Shown: positions 34,744 through 43,687 of the stretch, piece after piece
Numbering within the stretch: position 1 is the stretch's first letter
How the letters are laid out: each line of letters begins with the position of its first letter
Assembly: GCF_000145275.1 (NCBI RefSeq)
Contig: NC_014393.1
Span: forward strand, 1,860,001-1,924,000
Source: Clostridium cellulovorans 743B
GTDB lineage: Bacteria > Bacillota > Clostridia > Clostridiales > Clostridiaceae
DNA: 64,000 nt
Reading direction: 5' to 3'
The notes under the pieces: model-generated
What the model was told of the DNA's origin: nothing
The model's input: only the letters and a program-made list of their open reading frames with translations
Database searches by the model: none
Translations under genes and position numbers: made by a program

Positions 34744-36078
34744 TTATAGCTTATACTTATTTCCTTTTATTTTTTTCTTTCTTAAAACTATCATAAGACT
34801 TAACATAACAAGCACTAGAAAACCAGCACCAAGAGCGATAACACCATATAGCAAACTATAACTATTTGAATCAAGCTCTCTCATAGCTTTACTGTTTAAG
34901 TTAGTGTAAAGATTTACTGCATATGAGTTTTCTCTTTGCTTTAATGTAAGAGTACCTAAGATATTTTTATCTTCATTGCTAAAAATGTTAATATCATAAT
35001 CATAGGTAAGTTTTATATCTTTTGAATTAATTTCATTAGTATAAGTTGATAAATCATCATCAAGTATTACTGGGACCTCAATAGTTTTTCTAGGTCCAAA
35101 GGTTTTAAATACCTTATATTCCACTGGTACTGTTAAGACCGTTGTATCTTTTTTATAGCTAGTGTTGACTCCAGTAGCTGGATCTGTGGCTTCAAGAACT
35201 TTCTTTTCAGCACTATAACTGTAATCAATTATTTGTTTCATATCATTAAAGGCAACTAAGTCATTAGGTGAAAGCTGCGAATTTAATACTACTCCTATAA
35301 TTTGTCTGTTATCTCTTTCAAAAATAGATAGCAAACATCTTCCTGCTTTATCCGTATAGCCTGTTTTACTACCTATGCAGGTTGGGTCGTGAAGTTCAAA
35401 GTTCGGATAAACAAATTGGTTGGTGTTACCTATTTCGAAAGAAGCTAGTCCTGGAATAGCGATAATCGTAGATTTTAGGGGCCAGATCTCCCTTGTCCAA
35501 GGATTTTTAGCAACTTCTCTACCTAAAATTGTTAAGTCATAAGCTGTAGTTAAATGTTCGTTAGTATTATCATCTAAGCCATTAGAAGTTACAAAATGAG
35601 TATTAACCATTCCAAGACGCTGAGCTTCAGCATTCATCATAGCTATAAATTCTGTATTATCATTACTATTTCTTTTAGGTATATTAGTAGCAACCATTTC
35701 TGTCATGTCATTGGCAGAAGCTAATAGCATCGTTTTCAATGCTGTATCTGCAGAAATTTGTTGACCAACAGGGACTGAGAGCCTGTCTGTATTTATAGCT
35801 GAAGAAGGTTGCACCTTAGCGTTGGCAGTGTATGTAAGAAGATCCTCTTTACTTAAGTTTTTTTCCAGTAAAATTGCTGACATTAGTTTTGTTATACTAG
35901 CAGGATAAGCTTTTGCATCAGCATTTTTTGCATAAATAATCTCGCCAGTGTTAACATCTAGAGTTATAGCATATTGTCCAACTATATTCGGTTCTGGTAA
36001 CGGTTCAGAGAAAACTTTTGTGGACAATGTTAACGATATAGCTAGGGTTGCCATCGTAGTTAAAATTGTTTTTTTCAT
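34744..36078 (-). CDS. D-alanyl-D-alanine carboxypeptidase (DacF-like), copy 2
   Basis: This 444-residue paralogue of copy 1 has a signal peptide (1-24), Ser61/Lys64 (YPASITKLM), SAND at 121-124, KTG at 238-240 and a C-terminal membrane anchor with KKKIKGNK-type tail. The ATG at 36078 is preceded by GGAG 8 bp upstream; the in-frame start 10 codons earlier has no ribosome site. The pair probably arose by tandem duplication. Copy 2 keeps the canonical KTG while copy 1 has KSG. Both would act on the outer face of the membrane during growth or sporulation. Confidence 0.92.
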   Translation of the reverse strand: MKKTILTTMATLAISLTLSTKVFSEPLPEPNIVGQYAITLDVNTGEIIYAKNADAKAYPASITKLMSAILLEKNLSKEDLLTYTANAKVQPSSAINTDRLSVPVGQQISADTALKTMLLASANDMTEMVATNIPKRNSNDNTEFIAMMNAEAQRLGMVNTHFVTSNGLDDNTNEHLTTAYDLTILGREVAKNPWTREIWPLKSTIIAIPGLASFEIGNTNQFVYPNFELHDPTCIGSKTGYTDKAGRCLLSIFERDNRQIIGVVLNSQLSPNDLVAFNDMKQIIDYSYSAEKKVLEATDPATGVNTSYKKDTTVLTVPVEYKVFKTFGPRKTIEVPVILDDDLSTYTNEINSKDIKLTYDYDINIFSNEDKNILGTLTLKQRENSYAVNLYTNLNSKAMRELDSNSYSLLYGVIALGAGFLVLVMLSLMIVLRKKKIKGNKYKL

Positions 36079-36235
36079 AGTCAAATCTCCGTCTAAATAA
36101 ATATTCATTAGGCAGTCAGGTAGTATTAATAAAACTGCCTTAATGTATCGTCAATATTTTTAGTATAACATTAGATATAAAGCCTTACAACTTAAAAAAG
36201 CATGTAACTGAGGGTTTTAATCTCATATTTTACTG

Positions 36236-36264
36236 AAAGATTTTAAGAAAATCTTTGATATAAT
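36236..36264 (+). promoter_or_regulatory. palindrome next to a -10 box before the S1-domain gene
   Basis: AAAGATTTT (36236-36244) and AAAATCTTT (36248-36256) form a perfect inverted repeat ending 2 bp before TATAAT (36259-36264). No good -35 hexamer is seen at the proper distance. It may be an operator covering the promoter. Confidence 0.4.
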
Positions 36265-36439
36265 AGGAATGAAAAAAAGTTTTGTGTTATATAAATATAA
36301 AACTAATGAAATTATAGTAATAAAGGGGTAAAATAAAATTAAGAAGAAAAATAAAAATTCATATCAAGAAATAATTAAGGGCTGATTTTAAGCTCTTAAC
36401 TGAAGAAGTAACAAGTTTTTGCAAAAGGAGTAGGTACAT

Positions 36440-37366
36440 ATGACAGACAATAATTCAATGAAGGACTTTATGGACCAAATCGATAATTCCATGAAGAGAA
36501 TAGTCAAAGGTCAAATGGTTGAAGGTGAAGTAGTATCTGTAACTGAAGAAGATGTGCTAGTAAGTATAGGTCACATGAAGGATGGAATAATTCCTAAGGA
36601 AAAAGCTACTTTTGATATGTCTAAGAGCTTAAAAGAACAATTTAATTTAGGTGACATCATCAAAGCTTATGTTGAAGTTGAAGATGACGGAGAAGGTAAA
36701 ATTCTTTTATCTAAGGTAAAGCTCGATAGAGAAAGCAGTTGGGATGAACTTCAAAGATTACATAACACTCAAGAAATATTTGAAGTGACTGTTAAAGAAG
36801 CTGTAAAAGGTGGAGCAACTACTGAACTTTACGGTGTAAGAGCATTTATTCCAGCATCTCAATTGTCAATGAGTTACGTTGAAGATATAAGTGCTTTTGT
36901 AAATAAAGTGCTTAAAGTTAAATTGATAGAATTAAATAAAGATAACAGAAGAGTTATTCTTTCAGCAAAAGAAGTGGAAAGAGATGAACTTTCCAAAAAA
37001 ATGGATAACCTATGGGAATCCATAGATGATAAATATAGAGTAGGCGACATTGTAGAGACTAAGGTAGTGAAACTTTTAAAATTTGGTGCTATAGTAAAGC
37101 TTGAAGAAGGGGTAGAAGGTTTAGTCCACAACTCTCAAATAAGCGATGATAGAGTAATGAATCCAGGCGATTATTTAAAAGAAGGCCAGGATATAAAGGT
37201 TAAAATTTTAACTATAGATAAGGTGCAAAAGAAAATTTCTCTTAGCTACAAAGAGGCAGTGGCTAAGGAACAAAGTACTGAGTTCCGTAAGTATGCTAAA
37301 AATGAAGACTTTGGAACAACTCTTGGAGATATGTTCGGAGATAAATTTAAAGATATTTTCAAATAA
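36440..37366 (+). CDS. S1-domain RNA-binding protein (ribosomal protein S1-like)
   Basis: This 308-residue protein has three S1 (OB-fold) domains at about 22-92, 108-175 and 194-266, the last with the strong KFGAIVKLEEGVEGLVHNSQIS signature. An acidic N-terminus and a short C-terminal tail complete it. Firmicute S1-like proteins with three or four S1 domains bind mRNA and may assist translation or RNA turnover. It lacks the six-domain form of E. coli S1, so an identical role should not be assumed. AAAGGAG lies 9 bp before the ATG. It stands alone and is followed by a terminator. Confidence 0.88.
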   Translation: MTDNNSMKDFMDQIDNSMKRIVKGQMVEGEVVSVTEEDVLVSIGHMKDGIIPKEKATFDMSKSLKEQFNLGDIIKAYVEVEDDGEGKILLSKVKLDRESSWDELQRLHNTQEIFEVTVKEAVKGGATTELYGVRAFIPASQLSMSYVEDISAFVNKVLKVKLIELNKDNRRVILSAKEVERDELSKKMDNLWESIDDKYRVGDIVETKVVKLLKFGAIVKLEEGVEGLVHNSQISDDRVMNPGDYLKEGQDIKVKILTIDKVQKKISLSYKEAVAKEQSTEFRKYAKNEDFGTTLGDMFGDKFKDIFK

Positions 37367-37390
37367 ATATATTAAATAAAAAGTAACTAT

Positions 37391-37434
37391 AAAGGAGCCA
37401 TTCTAGAATTATAAGAAGGGCTTCTTTGTTTTTT
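37391..37434 (+). terminator. terminator after the S1-domain gene
   Basis: AAAGGAGCC (37391-37399) pairs with GGCTTCTTT (37419-37427) with one mismatch, followed by GTTTTTT. Confidence 0.7.
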
Positions 37435-37463
37435 AGATCGATAAAATATATTATATATGTCGG

Positions 37464-37492
37464 TTCACAATAACTGATACCTATGATATAAT
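37464..37492 (+). promoter_or_regulatory. putative promoter of the GT39/gtrA/gtrB operon
   Basis: TTCACA (37464-37469) and TATAAT (37487-37492) have a 17-bp spacer. The words TACCTATG just before the -10 are shared with the ldh promoter at 27978. Confidence 0.65.
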
Positions 37493-37542
37493 ATTAAGAA
37501 TTATTAGTAAAAAGTGTAATGACAAAAGGGGTCAGTAAGTTT

Positions 37543-39015
37543 ATGGAGAAAGCTTTCAATAAAATTTTAAGGGTTGCTATGCTGATATTCTCTATTTTAA
37601 TCGCATTAGCCAGTGCAATATCTGCAATAGTAGTAGCAATTAATATTAAGCTACCAGTCGAGAAGTCAAGTTTCCCAGTGTTTATATTAAATATATTCCT
37701 AGTGTTTTTTAGTTTTTATGGAATTTATATCTTTTATAAAAAAAGATCTATCCTAAAAGCGAAATTAGAAAAAATACATACAGGCAAGCTGCTCTTAGCT
37801 GCTATTCTTTTAGGATTTATTCTCAGGTTGCTATGGATATTCTCAGTACCTACAGTACCGACCTCAGATTTTGCAATGATGTTTGAAGGTGGCAAAGATG
37901 TTTTGGCGGGGGAGTACTATATTTTTAAGGGTACTAGCTATTTTGCACGATTTGCCCACGATATTATAACAGTAATGTATTTTGCTTTTTTTTATAAAAT
38001 ATCAGAAAGTCCGTTAATATTAATCAAGATATTTAATGTGTTATTTCAAACCTTAAGTATCTACAGTATGTATTTATTAGTAAAGGAACTTTATAGTGAA
38101 AAGGAAGGAACTATTGCAGCACTTTTACTGGCTATATTTCCTCCATTTATAATGTACTGTAGTGAAACAATGTCAGAAAATATGGCAATACCTCTATACA
38201 TTCTCAGTTGCTATTTTTTCATTAAAAGTTTGAACAAAAGTTTCGGTAATATTATAATTAGTGGTACTCTCCTTTCTATAGCATCTATGTTTAGAAAGGT
38301 TGGAGAGGTGTTTTTAATAGCCTATATACTATATTTAATTATATATAAGATAAAAGAGAAACCTGTAAAAGTGGTATTATCGTCAATAACTATGATTGTC
38401 ACTTTTATAATTCCTATGTATATAGCAAGTTCTATACTTTTAAGTAATGGGATAATTGAAAATCATATTTGGAATTCAAAAGAACCAAATATCACTTCCG
38501 TTTTAAAAGGAACTAATTTTGAGAGTCATGGAGGATGGAATTCAGAAGATGCAGCACTTCCAGAGCGTTGTGATTATGATTATGATAAAATAAATTCTGA
38601 GGCAAAAAAAATAATAAAGGAAAGATTAACAAAGAGCTCTCCTTTTGAACTTGTGAAACATTATACAGTAAAACTCTTTGGCCAGTGGTCAATGGGAGAT
38701 TTTGATGCCTCCAGTTGGACCATTTCTAATGCTACAGATAATACTATATCTATAGGCATAAAGAAGTTGTTTAGAAGTTTTTTTGTATTAAGTGGATTAT
38801 TTTATAGTATGTTGTTAATACTCACTTATGGTGGGGTAAAAACTAAAGGAAGTTTTAAGGATCATAGATTAAACCTATTTTATATACTATTAGGCGGCTT
38901 TGTATTACTTTATACTATAAGTGAGATGCAAGGAAGATATAGCTTTGTTCTATCTTGGGTATTTGTAATCTTTGCTATTGAAGGGATAAAGGGTGGTTTG
39001 AAATGGTCCAAATGA
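37543..39015 (+). CDS. multi-pass membrane glycosyltransferase, GT39/ArnT-like
   Basis: This 490-residue protein has about eleven hydrophobic helices and an extracytoplasmic loop near the N-terminus containing PTSDFAMMFEGG. The acidic residue there fits the catalytic Asp of GT-C enzymes of the PMT/ArnT type. Such enzymes transfer sugar from a polyprenyl-phosphate carrier to a surface polymer or protein outside the membrane. I chose the ATG at 37543 because AAGGGG lies upstream and the hydrophobic segment starts soon after; an ATG at 37519 has no ribosome site. It overlaps gtrA by 13 bp and is followed by a GtrB-like gene, forming a complete three-gene surface-glycosylation set. Confidence 0.85.
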   Translation: MEKAFNKILRVAMLIFSILIALASAISAIVVAINIKLPVEKSSFPVFILNIFLVFFSFYGIYIFYKKRSILKAKLEKIHTGKLLLAAILLGFILRLLWIFSVPTVPTSDFAMMFEGGKDVLAGEYYIFKGTSYFARFAHDIITVMYFAFFYKISESPLILIKIFNVLFQTLSIYSMYLLVKELYSEKEGTIAALLLAIFPPFIMYCSETMSENMAIPLYILSCYFFIKSLNKSFGNIIISGTLLSIASMFRKVGEVFLIAYILYLIIYKIKEKPVKVVLSSITMIVTFIIPMYIASSILLSNGIIENHIWNSKEPNITSVLKGTNFESHGGWNSEDAALPERCDYDYDKINSEAKKIIKERLTKSSPFELVKHYTVKLFGQWSMGDFDASSWTISNATDNTISIGIKKLFRSFFVLSGLFYSMLLILTYGGVKTKGSFKDHRLNLFYILLGGFVLLYTISEMQGRYSFVLSWVFVIFAIEGIKGGLKWSK

Positions 39016-39374
39016 TGAAATTTGCTCTTGTTGGAGTATCAAATACAGCTATATCACTGATAGTTTATAATATATTAGTGGTTCTTGGAGTAAATTATAT
39101 GCTTGCAAACATAATAGGGTATTGTGTGGGCGTTATTAATAGTTTTATTTGGAATAAAAATTGGGTGTTTAAATCTAATGAAAATTCCTCAGCTATCATT
39201 TTTAAATTTGTAGCGGTAAACATTTTAACATTAGTTGTTACAACAATGTTTTTATATATATTTGTAGATATCCTTGGATATTCTAAGTTTATTTCTCAGA
39301 TTTTTTCCACAGTTGTTGGAATGGGGATAAACTATTTATTAAATAAGATATGGACCTTCAAGGAGGTAAAATAG
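39003..39374 (+). CDS. GtrA-family membrane protein (polyprenyl-phosphate-sugar flippase)
   Basis: This 123-residue protein has four membrane helices and typical GtrA sequence (FALVGVSNTAISLIVYNIL, GYCVGVINSFIWNKNWVF, GINYLLNKIWTF). GtrA proteins are thought to flip undecaprenyl-phosphate-linked sugar made by GtrB so that a GT-C enzyme can use it outside. Its start lies inside the end of the GT39 gene, and gtrB begins 2 bp after its stop, so translational coupling is likely. Confidence 0.9.
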   Translation: MVQMMKFALVGVSNTAISLIVYNILVVLGVNYMLANIIGYCVGVINSFIWNKNWVFKSNENSSAIIFKFVAVNILTLVVTTMFLYIFVDILGYSKFISQIFSTVVGMGINYLLNKIWTFKEVK

Positions 39375-39375
39375 T

Positions 39376-40323
39376 TTGGACAACCTATTGATTTCAGTAG
39401 TCATACCAATGTATTTTGAAGAGTTAGTCGCAGAAGAATGTTACAATAGACTTACAAAGGTTATGCAGGACAATAATTATAATTATGAATTGATATTTAT
39501 AAATGATGGAAGTAGAGATAAGACCATAGATATTCTAAAGCGGATAGCCAGAGCAGATGCCAAGGTAAAAGTTATAGATTTTTCTAGAAATTTTGGGCAT
39601 CAGACAGCAGTTACTGCGGGAATAGATTATTCTAAGGGCGATGCAGTAGTAATTATCGATGCAGATTTGCAAGATCCACCAGAATTAATATATGATATGG
39701 TGAAGTTGTGGCAACAAGGCTTTGATGTGGTCTATGCAAAAAGAAAAAAACGAAAGGGAGAAACTTTCTTTAAACTTACAACAGCAAAATATTTCTATAA
39801 ATTTTTAGCCTATATGTCAGACATAGAAATCCCTAAGAATACTGGTGATTTTAGATTAATAGATAGAAAAGTTGCAGATGCTTTTTCTTCTATGAAAGAG
39901 AGAAATCGATTCGTACGAGGTATGATATCTTGGGTAGGTTACAATCAAACCTATGTAGAGTATGAGAGAGATGAAAGATTTGCAGGGGAAACCAAGTATC
40001 CATTAAAGAAAATGATAAACTTTGCAGCAGATGGAATTATAGCCTTCTCTTCGAAACCGTTAAAACTCATAATGTCTATTGGGTTTATTGCTGTAATAAT
40101 TTCTTTCATCGTTTTAATATATTCCCTTGTATATAGATTTAGTGGTCATGATATAGAGAGAGGATGGACATCAATTATGGTGGCGATAACTTTCTTTAGT
40201 GGAGTACAGATGCTATCATTAGGAGTGGTTGGCCAATATATCGCGAGAATTTATGATGAATCAAAGAGTAGACCACTATATTTGATTAAAGAAAAGATAA
40301 ATTTTGATGAGAATGATAAGTAA
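39376..40323 (+). CDS. GtrB/DPM1-like polyprenyl-phosphate glycosyltransferase
   Basis: This 315-residue family 2 glycosyltransferase has a GT-A domain (SVVIPMYFEE, FINDGSRDKT, DADLQDPPELI with metal-binding DAD, NTGDFRLIDRK) and two C-terminal membrane helices (about 230-255 and 265-290). It loads a sugar onto undecaprenyl phosphate at the cytoplasmic face. TTG 39376 is 8 bp after AGGAGGT (39361-39367). With the two upstream genes it forms a loading-flipping-transfer pathway that decorates an envelope polymer. The sugar and acceptor are unknown. Confidence 0.92.
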   Translation: MDNLLISVVIPMYFEELVAEECYNRLTKVMQDNNYNYELIFINDGSRDKTIDILKRIARADAKVKVIDFSRNFGHQTAVTAGIDYSKGDAVVIIDADLQDPPELIYDMVKLWQQGFDVVYAKRKKRKGETFFKLTTAKYFYKFLAYMSDIEIPKNTGDFRLIDRKVADAFSSMKERNRFVRGMISWVGYNQTYVEYERDERFAGETKYPLKKMINFAADGIIAFSSKPLKLIMSIGFIAVIISFIVLIYSLVYRFSGHDIERGWTSIMVAITFFSGVQMLSLGVVGQYIARIYDESKSRPLYLIKEKINFDENDK

Positions 40324-40366
40324 TAATATGTTTTAAACACAATAAAATATAAATGTAGAAGCTATA

Positions 40367-40420
40367 AAAGCTATGGGATATGGTAACTAATCTAGGTTAC
40401 CATTATCACATAGCTTTTTT
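40367..40420 (+). terminator. terminator after the glycosylation operon
   Basis: AAAAGCTATG (40367-40376) pairs with CATAGCTTTT, with an inner GGTAAC/GTTACC stem, followed by TTTTTT. Confidence 0.85.
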
Positions 40421-40505
40421 GTAACACAAAAACTAAACAATAATAATACAATGATAGTGATAAAGCGTTTTTGTGGATGCTGAAAAAATTTCATTGGAGG
40501 GTGCT

Positions 40506-41564
40506 ATGCAAGCAAACAACCCTAATAGCCTATTAGGTGTGGATTTAAATGAGTTTAATAAAGATGTAAATCTACAAGTGCTAGCTAGGCGCTTTGGTTT
40601 TATTTACTTAAGAGCCTGTAGTTATGGTAGCGGCAGACTTGTAGTTGATAAAAAGTTTGCCGAATATGCTAAAGAATGTAGAGATAATGGAATACCTGCA
40701 GGTGGATACATTTATTCTATGCCATCAAGTGACTTAACTACAGCAGACGAACAGTGTGATACCTTTATAGAAATTTTACAGACTGGTTTCGGTAATAATG
40801 ACTATGGTGACTTGTTTCCAGTTTTGGATGTAGAAGGTCCAATAGAGAATCTTATACCAACCACGGATTTGATAGATTGGATTGAAAGGTTCAAGAAGAG
40901 GTTTGAAAGAAAAACGAGAAGACGACTTATGTTATATGTAGGGGAATACTTTGTGGGTTTGTATGACAATTTCTATTATCCAGGAAGAGGGTTTCCTTTA
41001 TCTGTAATGCCCCTTTGGATAGCTAAATATAGACTAGCCAATGTTAATGATCCTATACCAAGTAATGTGGGAGGCTGGACTAGGTGGAGAGTATGGCAAT
41101 ATTCTGAGACTGGTTCTGTACCAGGGGCTAGATATCCAGTAGATTTAAATTATGGTCCAGATAATATAGATTATTTAATTCAGCCGGATATAGTTTCTGG
41201 GCTAACTGCTACAAGAAGAGGAAATAATATTTATGTAAGATGGAACGCAAATAAAGATTTAGATTTAGCTGGTTACAATTTGTTTATAAATCGGAACTAT
41301 GTAACCACCTTAGGAAAAACTTCTACTTCGTATAATATACCACTAAGAAAATATAATTATCTAAAAACCCCTTATATAGTAGCCATCGAGGCTTTTGATA
41401 GAGATGGAGAGGTATCAAAACGACGTGCCAGTGTAACTATACAAAGAACAAGGAATGAAGAGTTCTATGAAGAAGTGGAAGTTAAGGAGAAATATAATGT
41501 CTATATAAGATATCCTGAAGGTTTTAATCCAGAGGAATTGTATTTTGACGAAGTTGATTCATAA
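40506..41564 (+). CDS. GH25 lysozyme-like protein with fibronectin-III-like domain, no signal peptide
   Basis: This is a 352-residue protein with an N-terminal GH25 TIM-barrel (about 1-225) and a C-terminal FN3-like module (about 230-315, SGLTATRRGNNIYVRWNAN), then an acidic tail. The barrel starts GVDLNEFNKDVN, carries the DxE catalytic pair in PVLDVEG and ends WQYSETG. GH25 enzymes are muramidases of peptidoglycan. There is no signal peptide, although the substrate is outside the cell; the Csp proteases that follow share this feature. Both might be packaged in the developing spore. ATG 40506 has GGAGG 5 bp upstream. Confidence 0.82.
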   Translation: MQANNPNSLLGVDLNEFNKDVNLQVLARRFGFIYLRACSYGSGRLVVDKKFAEYAKECRDNGIPAGGYIYSMPSSDLTTADEQCDTFIEILQTGFGNNDYGDLFPVLDVEGPIENLIPTTDLIDWIERFKKRFERKTRRRLMLYVGEYFVGLYDNFYYPGRGFPLSVMPLWIAKYRLANVNDPIPSNVGGWTRWRVWQYSETGSVPGARYPVDLNYGPDNIDYLIQPDIVSGLTATRRGNNIYVRWNANKDLDLAGYNLFINRNYVTTLGKTSTSYNIPLRKYNYLKTPYIVAIEAFDRDGEVSKRRASVTIQRTRNEEFYEEVEVKEKYNVYIRYPEGFNPEELYFDEVDS

Positions 41565-41610
41565 AAGAATGGGTTTAGATACGAAATATATAAAGCTATA
41601 ATACTATATA

Positions 41611-41653
41611 AAAAAACCTCCTAATTTGGAAATTGAAATTTAGGAGGTTTTTT
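41611..41653 (+). terminator. terminator between the GH25 gene and the protease array
   Basis: AAAAAACCTCCTAA and TTAGGAGGTTTTTT are exact complements. The stem ends only 35 bp before the first protease start codon, so either the array promoter lies within or before it, or it acts as an attenuator. Confidence 0.85.
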
Positions 41654-41687
41654 ATGAAATATTAATTCAGTATCTAAGGAGTATACT

Positions 41688-43568
41688 GTGGCTAGTTTTC
41701 GAGATTGTAATTTATACTATGATTCTAAGGTTGGAAACTATTTAATTGAGTACAAAGGCAATTTTGATGAGCAAATAAAAAAGTTGGATTATGCTTGTGG
41801 ACAAATAGTTACTGAGATTATAGCTATAGTAGCTGTAGCGGAGAAAGATATTAGGAGACTTCTACGAGATGTACCATCTATTCGATATATTGATTTTAGA
41901 AATATGTATGTACTTCAGGATATCTCCCCTTCTTTTGTAAATACAATTAATGTTATAAAAAATAATCCGTATATTAATCTTACTGGGAAAGGTGTCTTAA
42001 TAGGGTTACTAGATACAGGAATAGATTATCTAAATGAAGAGTTTATTAGAGAAGATGGAACTTCACGGATAATTAGTATATGGGACCAAAGCATACGAAG
42101 TGACAAAAATGAAGAATTATATATGGGAACTTTATATTCTAATGAACAAATAAATGCAGCCATTAATGCTTCTAAAAATAAGCAAGATCCTTATTTAGTA
42201 GTGCCATCAAAGGATGAAAGGGGCCATGGTACATCTCTAGCGGGAATTATAGGCGCAAGGGGTTATAGTAGTGATTTCCAAGGAATAGCTCATGATAGTG
42301 ATTTTGTGGTGGTAAAACTTTTTGAATCTACTAACTTTAAGGAAACCTTAAAAGAAAATGGAGTAAAGGATACTCCAGTATATAACGCTTCAGAAATTGT
42401 TAGTGCAGTTGACCATTTACGTAAAACTTCATTAATCCTGAGAAGACCAATGGTTATATGTTTAAGCATTGGTAGTACTGAAGGAAGTCATAGTGGAGGA
42501 AGTTTAATTTCTAGATATATAGCTTCTATTGGAAGCGTAAGAGGAATCTGCATAGTAGCAGGTGGAGGAAACGAAGGAGCATCTCAAGGACATGCATCAG
42601 GATTTATCAAAGGTGTAGGGGATATGCAAGTTGTGGAATTAAAAATACCTACAGAGATGAAACGATTTTCTTTTTATATATGGGTACGCAAACCTAATAG
42701 AATATCAATAAATGTTATATCTCCTACAGGAGAGACTTCACAGCTTGTTGAATCTAAAAAAGATAAAGTACAGGTATTTAATTTTCTTTTTGTAAGAACC
42801 GTTATGACTGTAAAATATCATACCCCAGAATATTTTACAGGTAATGAAAATATAGAAGTTATATTTAACAATATAAAACCTGGAATATGGACTTTTCAAC
42901 TTATTGGAGTCTATGTAACTAGTGGTAGGTTTGATATATGGCTCCCGCCCAAAGATACTTTGCCAGAGGATACCATATTTCTAAGTGCAGATCCTTTTAA
43001 TACTTTAACTACTCCATCTATGGCTAATAATGTTGTAACTGCAGCCTATGTTGGAGAAGATGGTTCCTTTATTTCTTCTTCAGGAAGAGGCTTTGATCTA
43101 AGTTCTAATGTAAATCCCAATATTGCAGCAGTAGGAGAAAATCTGCTTACTACAAAGCCTTTAGGTGGAATAACTACTATGTCTGGAGCTTCCGCAGCAG
43201 TTGGAGTTATTGCTGGAGCTTGTGCTCTTTTACTGGAATGGGGAGTTGTAAACGGCAATGATCCTACAATGTATTCAAAAAAGATTATAAGTTATTTAAT
43301 GTATGGAGCTAAAAGAAATGAATTATATAAGTATCCTAGCCGAGAAGTTGGATATGGGGAGCTTGATTTACTAGGAACTTTTAATGTGATAAGTAGAGGT
43401 TATAGAACTGATAAAATAAAAGCAGAATTTCAAATAGTCAGTGATAAAAAAGAAGAATTCTTACCTCAAGAAGATAAATTTATAAAATATACAATCGGTA
43501 GCGTCTTTGTAAGGATTCCAAGGGATAAATTGAAAAATATTAATTATTTGGCGGTTAAAAGTACTTAA
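41688..43568 (+). CDS. Csp-type subtilisin-like serine protease, array member 1 (subfamily A)
   Basis: This 626-residue S8 protease resembles clostridial germination proteases, which cut the propeptide off the cortex hydrolase SleC. An N-terminal prodomain-like part (1-98, LYYDSKVGNYLIEYKGNF) precedes the catalytic domain with Asp109 (LLDTGIDYL), His180 (ERGHGTS), oxyanion Asn295 (GGGNEGA) and Ser502 (MSGASAA). A beta-rich jellyroll insertion (about 310-430) lies between Asn and Ser, as in CspB. It has no signal peptide. GTG 41688 is 5 bp after AAGGAG. It is the first of seven related genes on one strand. Subfamily A differs from B by a roughly 60-residue C-terminal extension ending FVRIP. 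Confidence 0.9.
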   Translation: MASFRDCNLYYDSKVGNYLIEYKGNFDEQIKKLDYACGQIVTEIIAIVAVAEKDIRRLLRDVPSIRYIDFRNMYVLQDISPSFVNTINVIKNNPYINLTGKGVLIGLLDTGIDYLNEEFIREDGTSRIISIWDQSIRSDKNEELYMGTLYSNEQINAAINASKNKQDPYLVVPSKDERGHGTSLAGIIGARGYSSDFQGIAHDSDFVVVKLFESTNFKETLKENGVKDTPVYNASEIVSAVDHLRKTSLILRRPMVICLSIGSTEGSHSGGSLISRYIASIGSVRGICIVAGGGNEGASQGHASGFIKGVGDMQVVELKIPTEMKRFSFYIWVRKPNRISINVISPTGETSQLVESKKDKVQVFNFLFVRTVMTVKYHTPEYFTGNENIEVIFNNIKPGIWTFQLIGVYVTSGRFDIWLPPKDTLPEDTIFLSADPFNTLTTPSMANNVVTAAYVGEDGSFISSSGRGFDLSSNVNPNIAAVGENLLTTKPLGGITTMSGASAAVGVIAGACALLLEWGVVNGNDPTMYSKKIISYLMYGAKRNELYKYPSREVGYGELDLLGTFNVISRGYRTDKIKAEFQIVSDKKEEFLPQEDKFIKYTIGSVFVRIPRDKLKNINYLAVKST

Positions 43569-43687
43569 GATGAGATGTTTTTTTACTTAAAAATAATATT
43601 AAGGAATTAGACTAGTTGATTTTTACTATTGATTTAAGTTAGGTGATGGAAAGTTCAGGGATGTAATTAGAAGATGGGGGTTCATCT

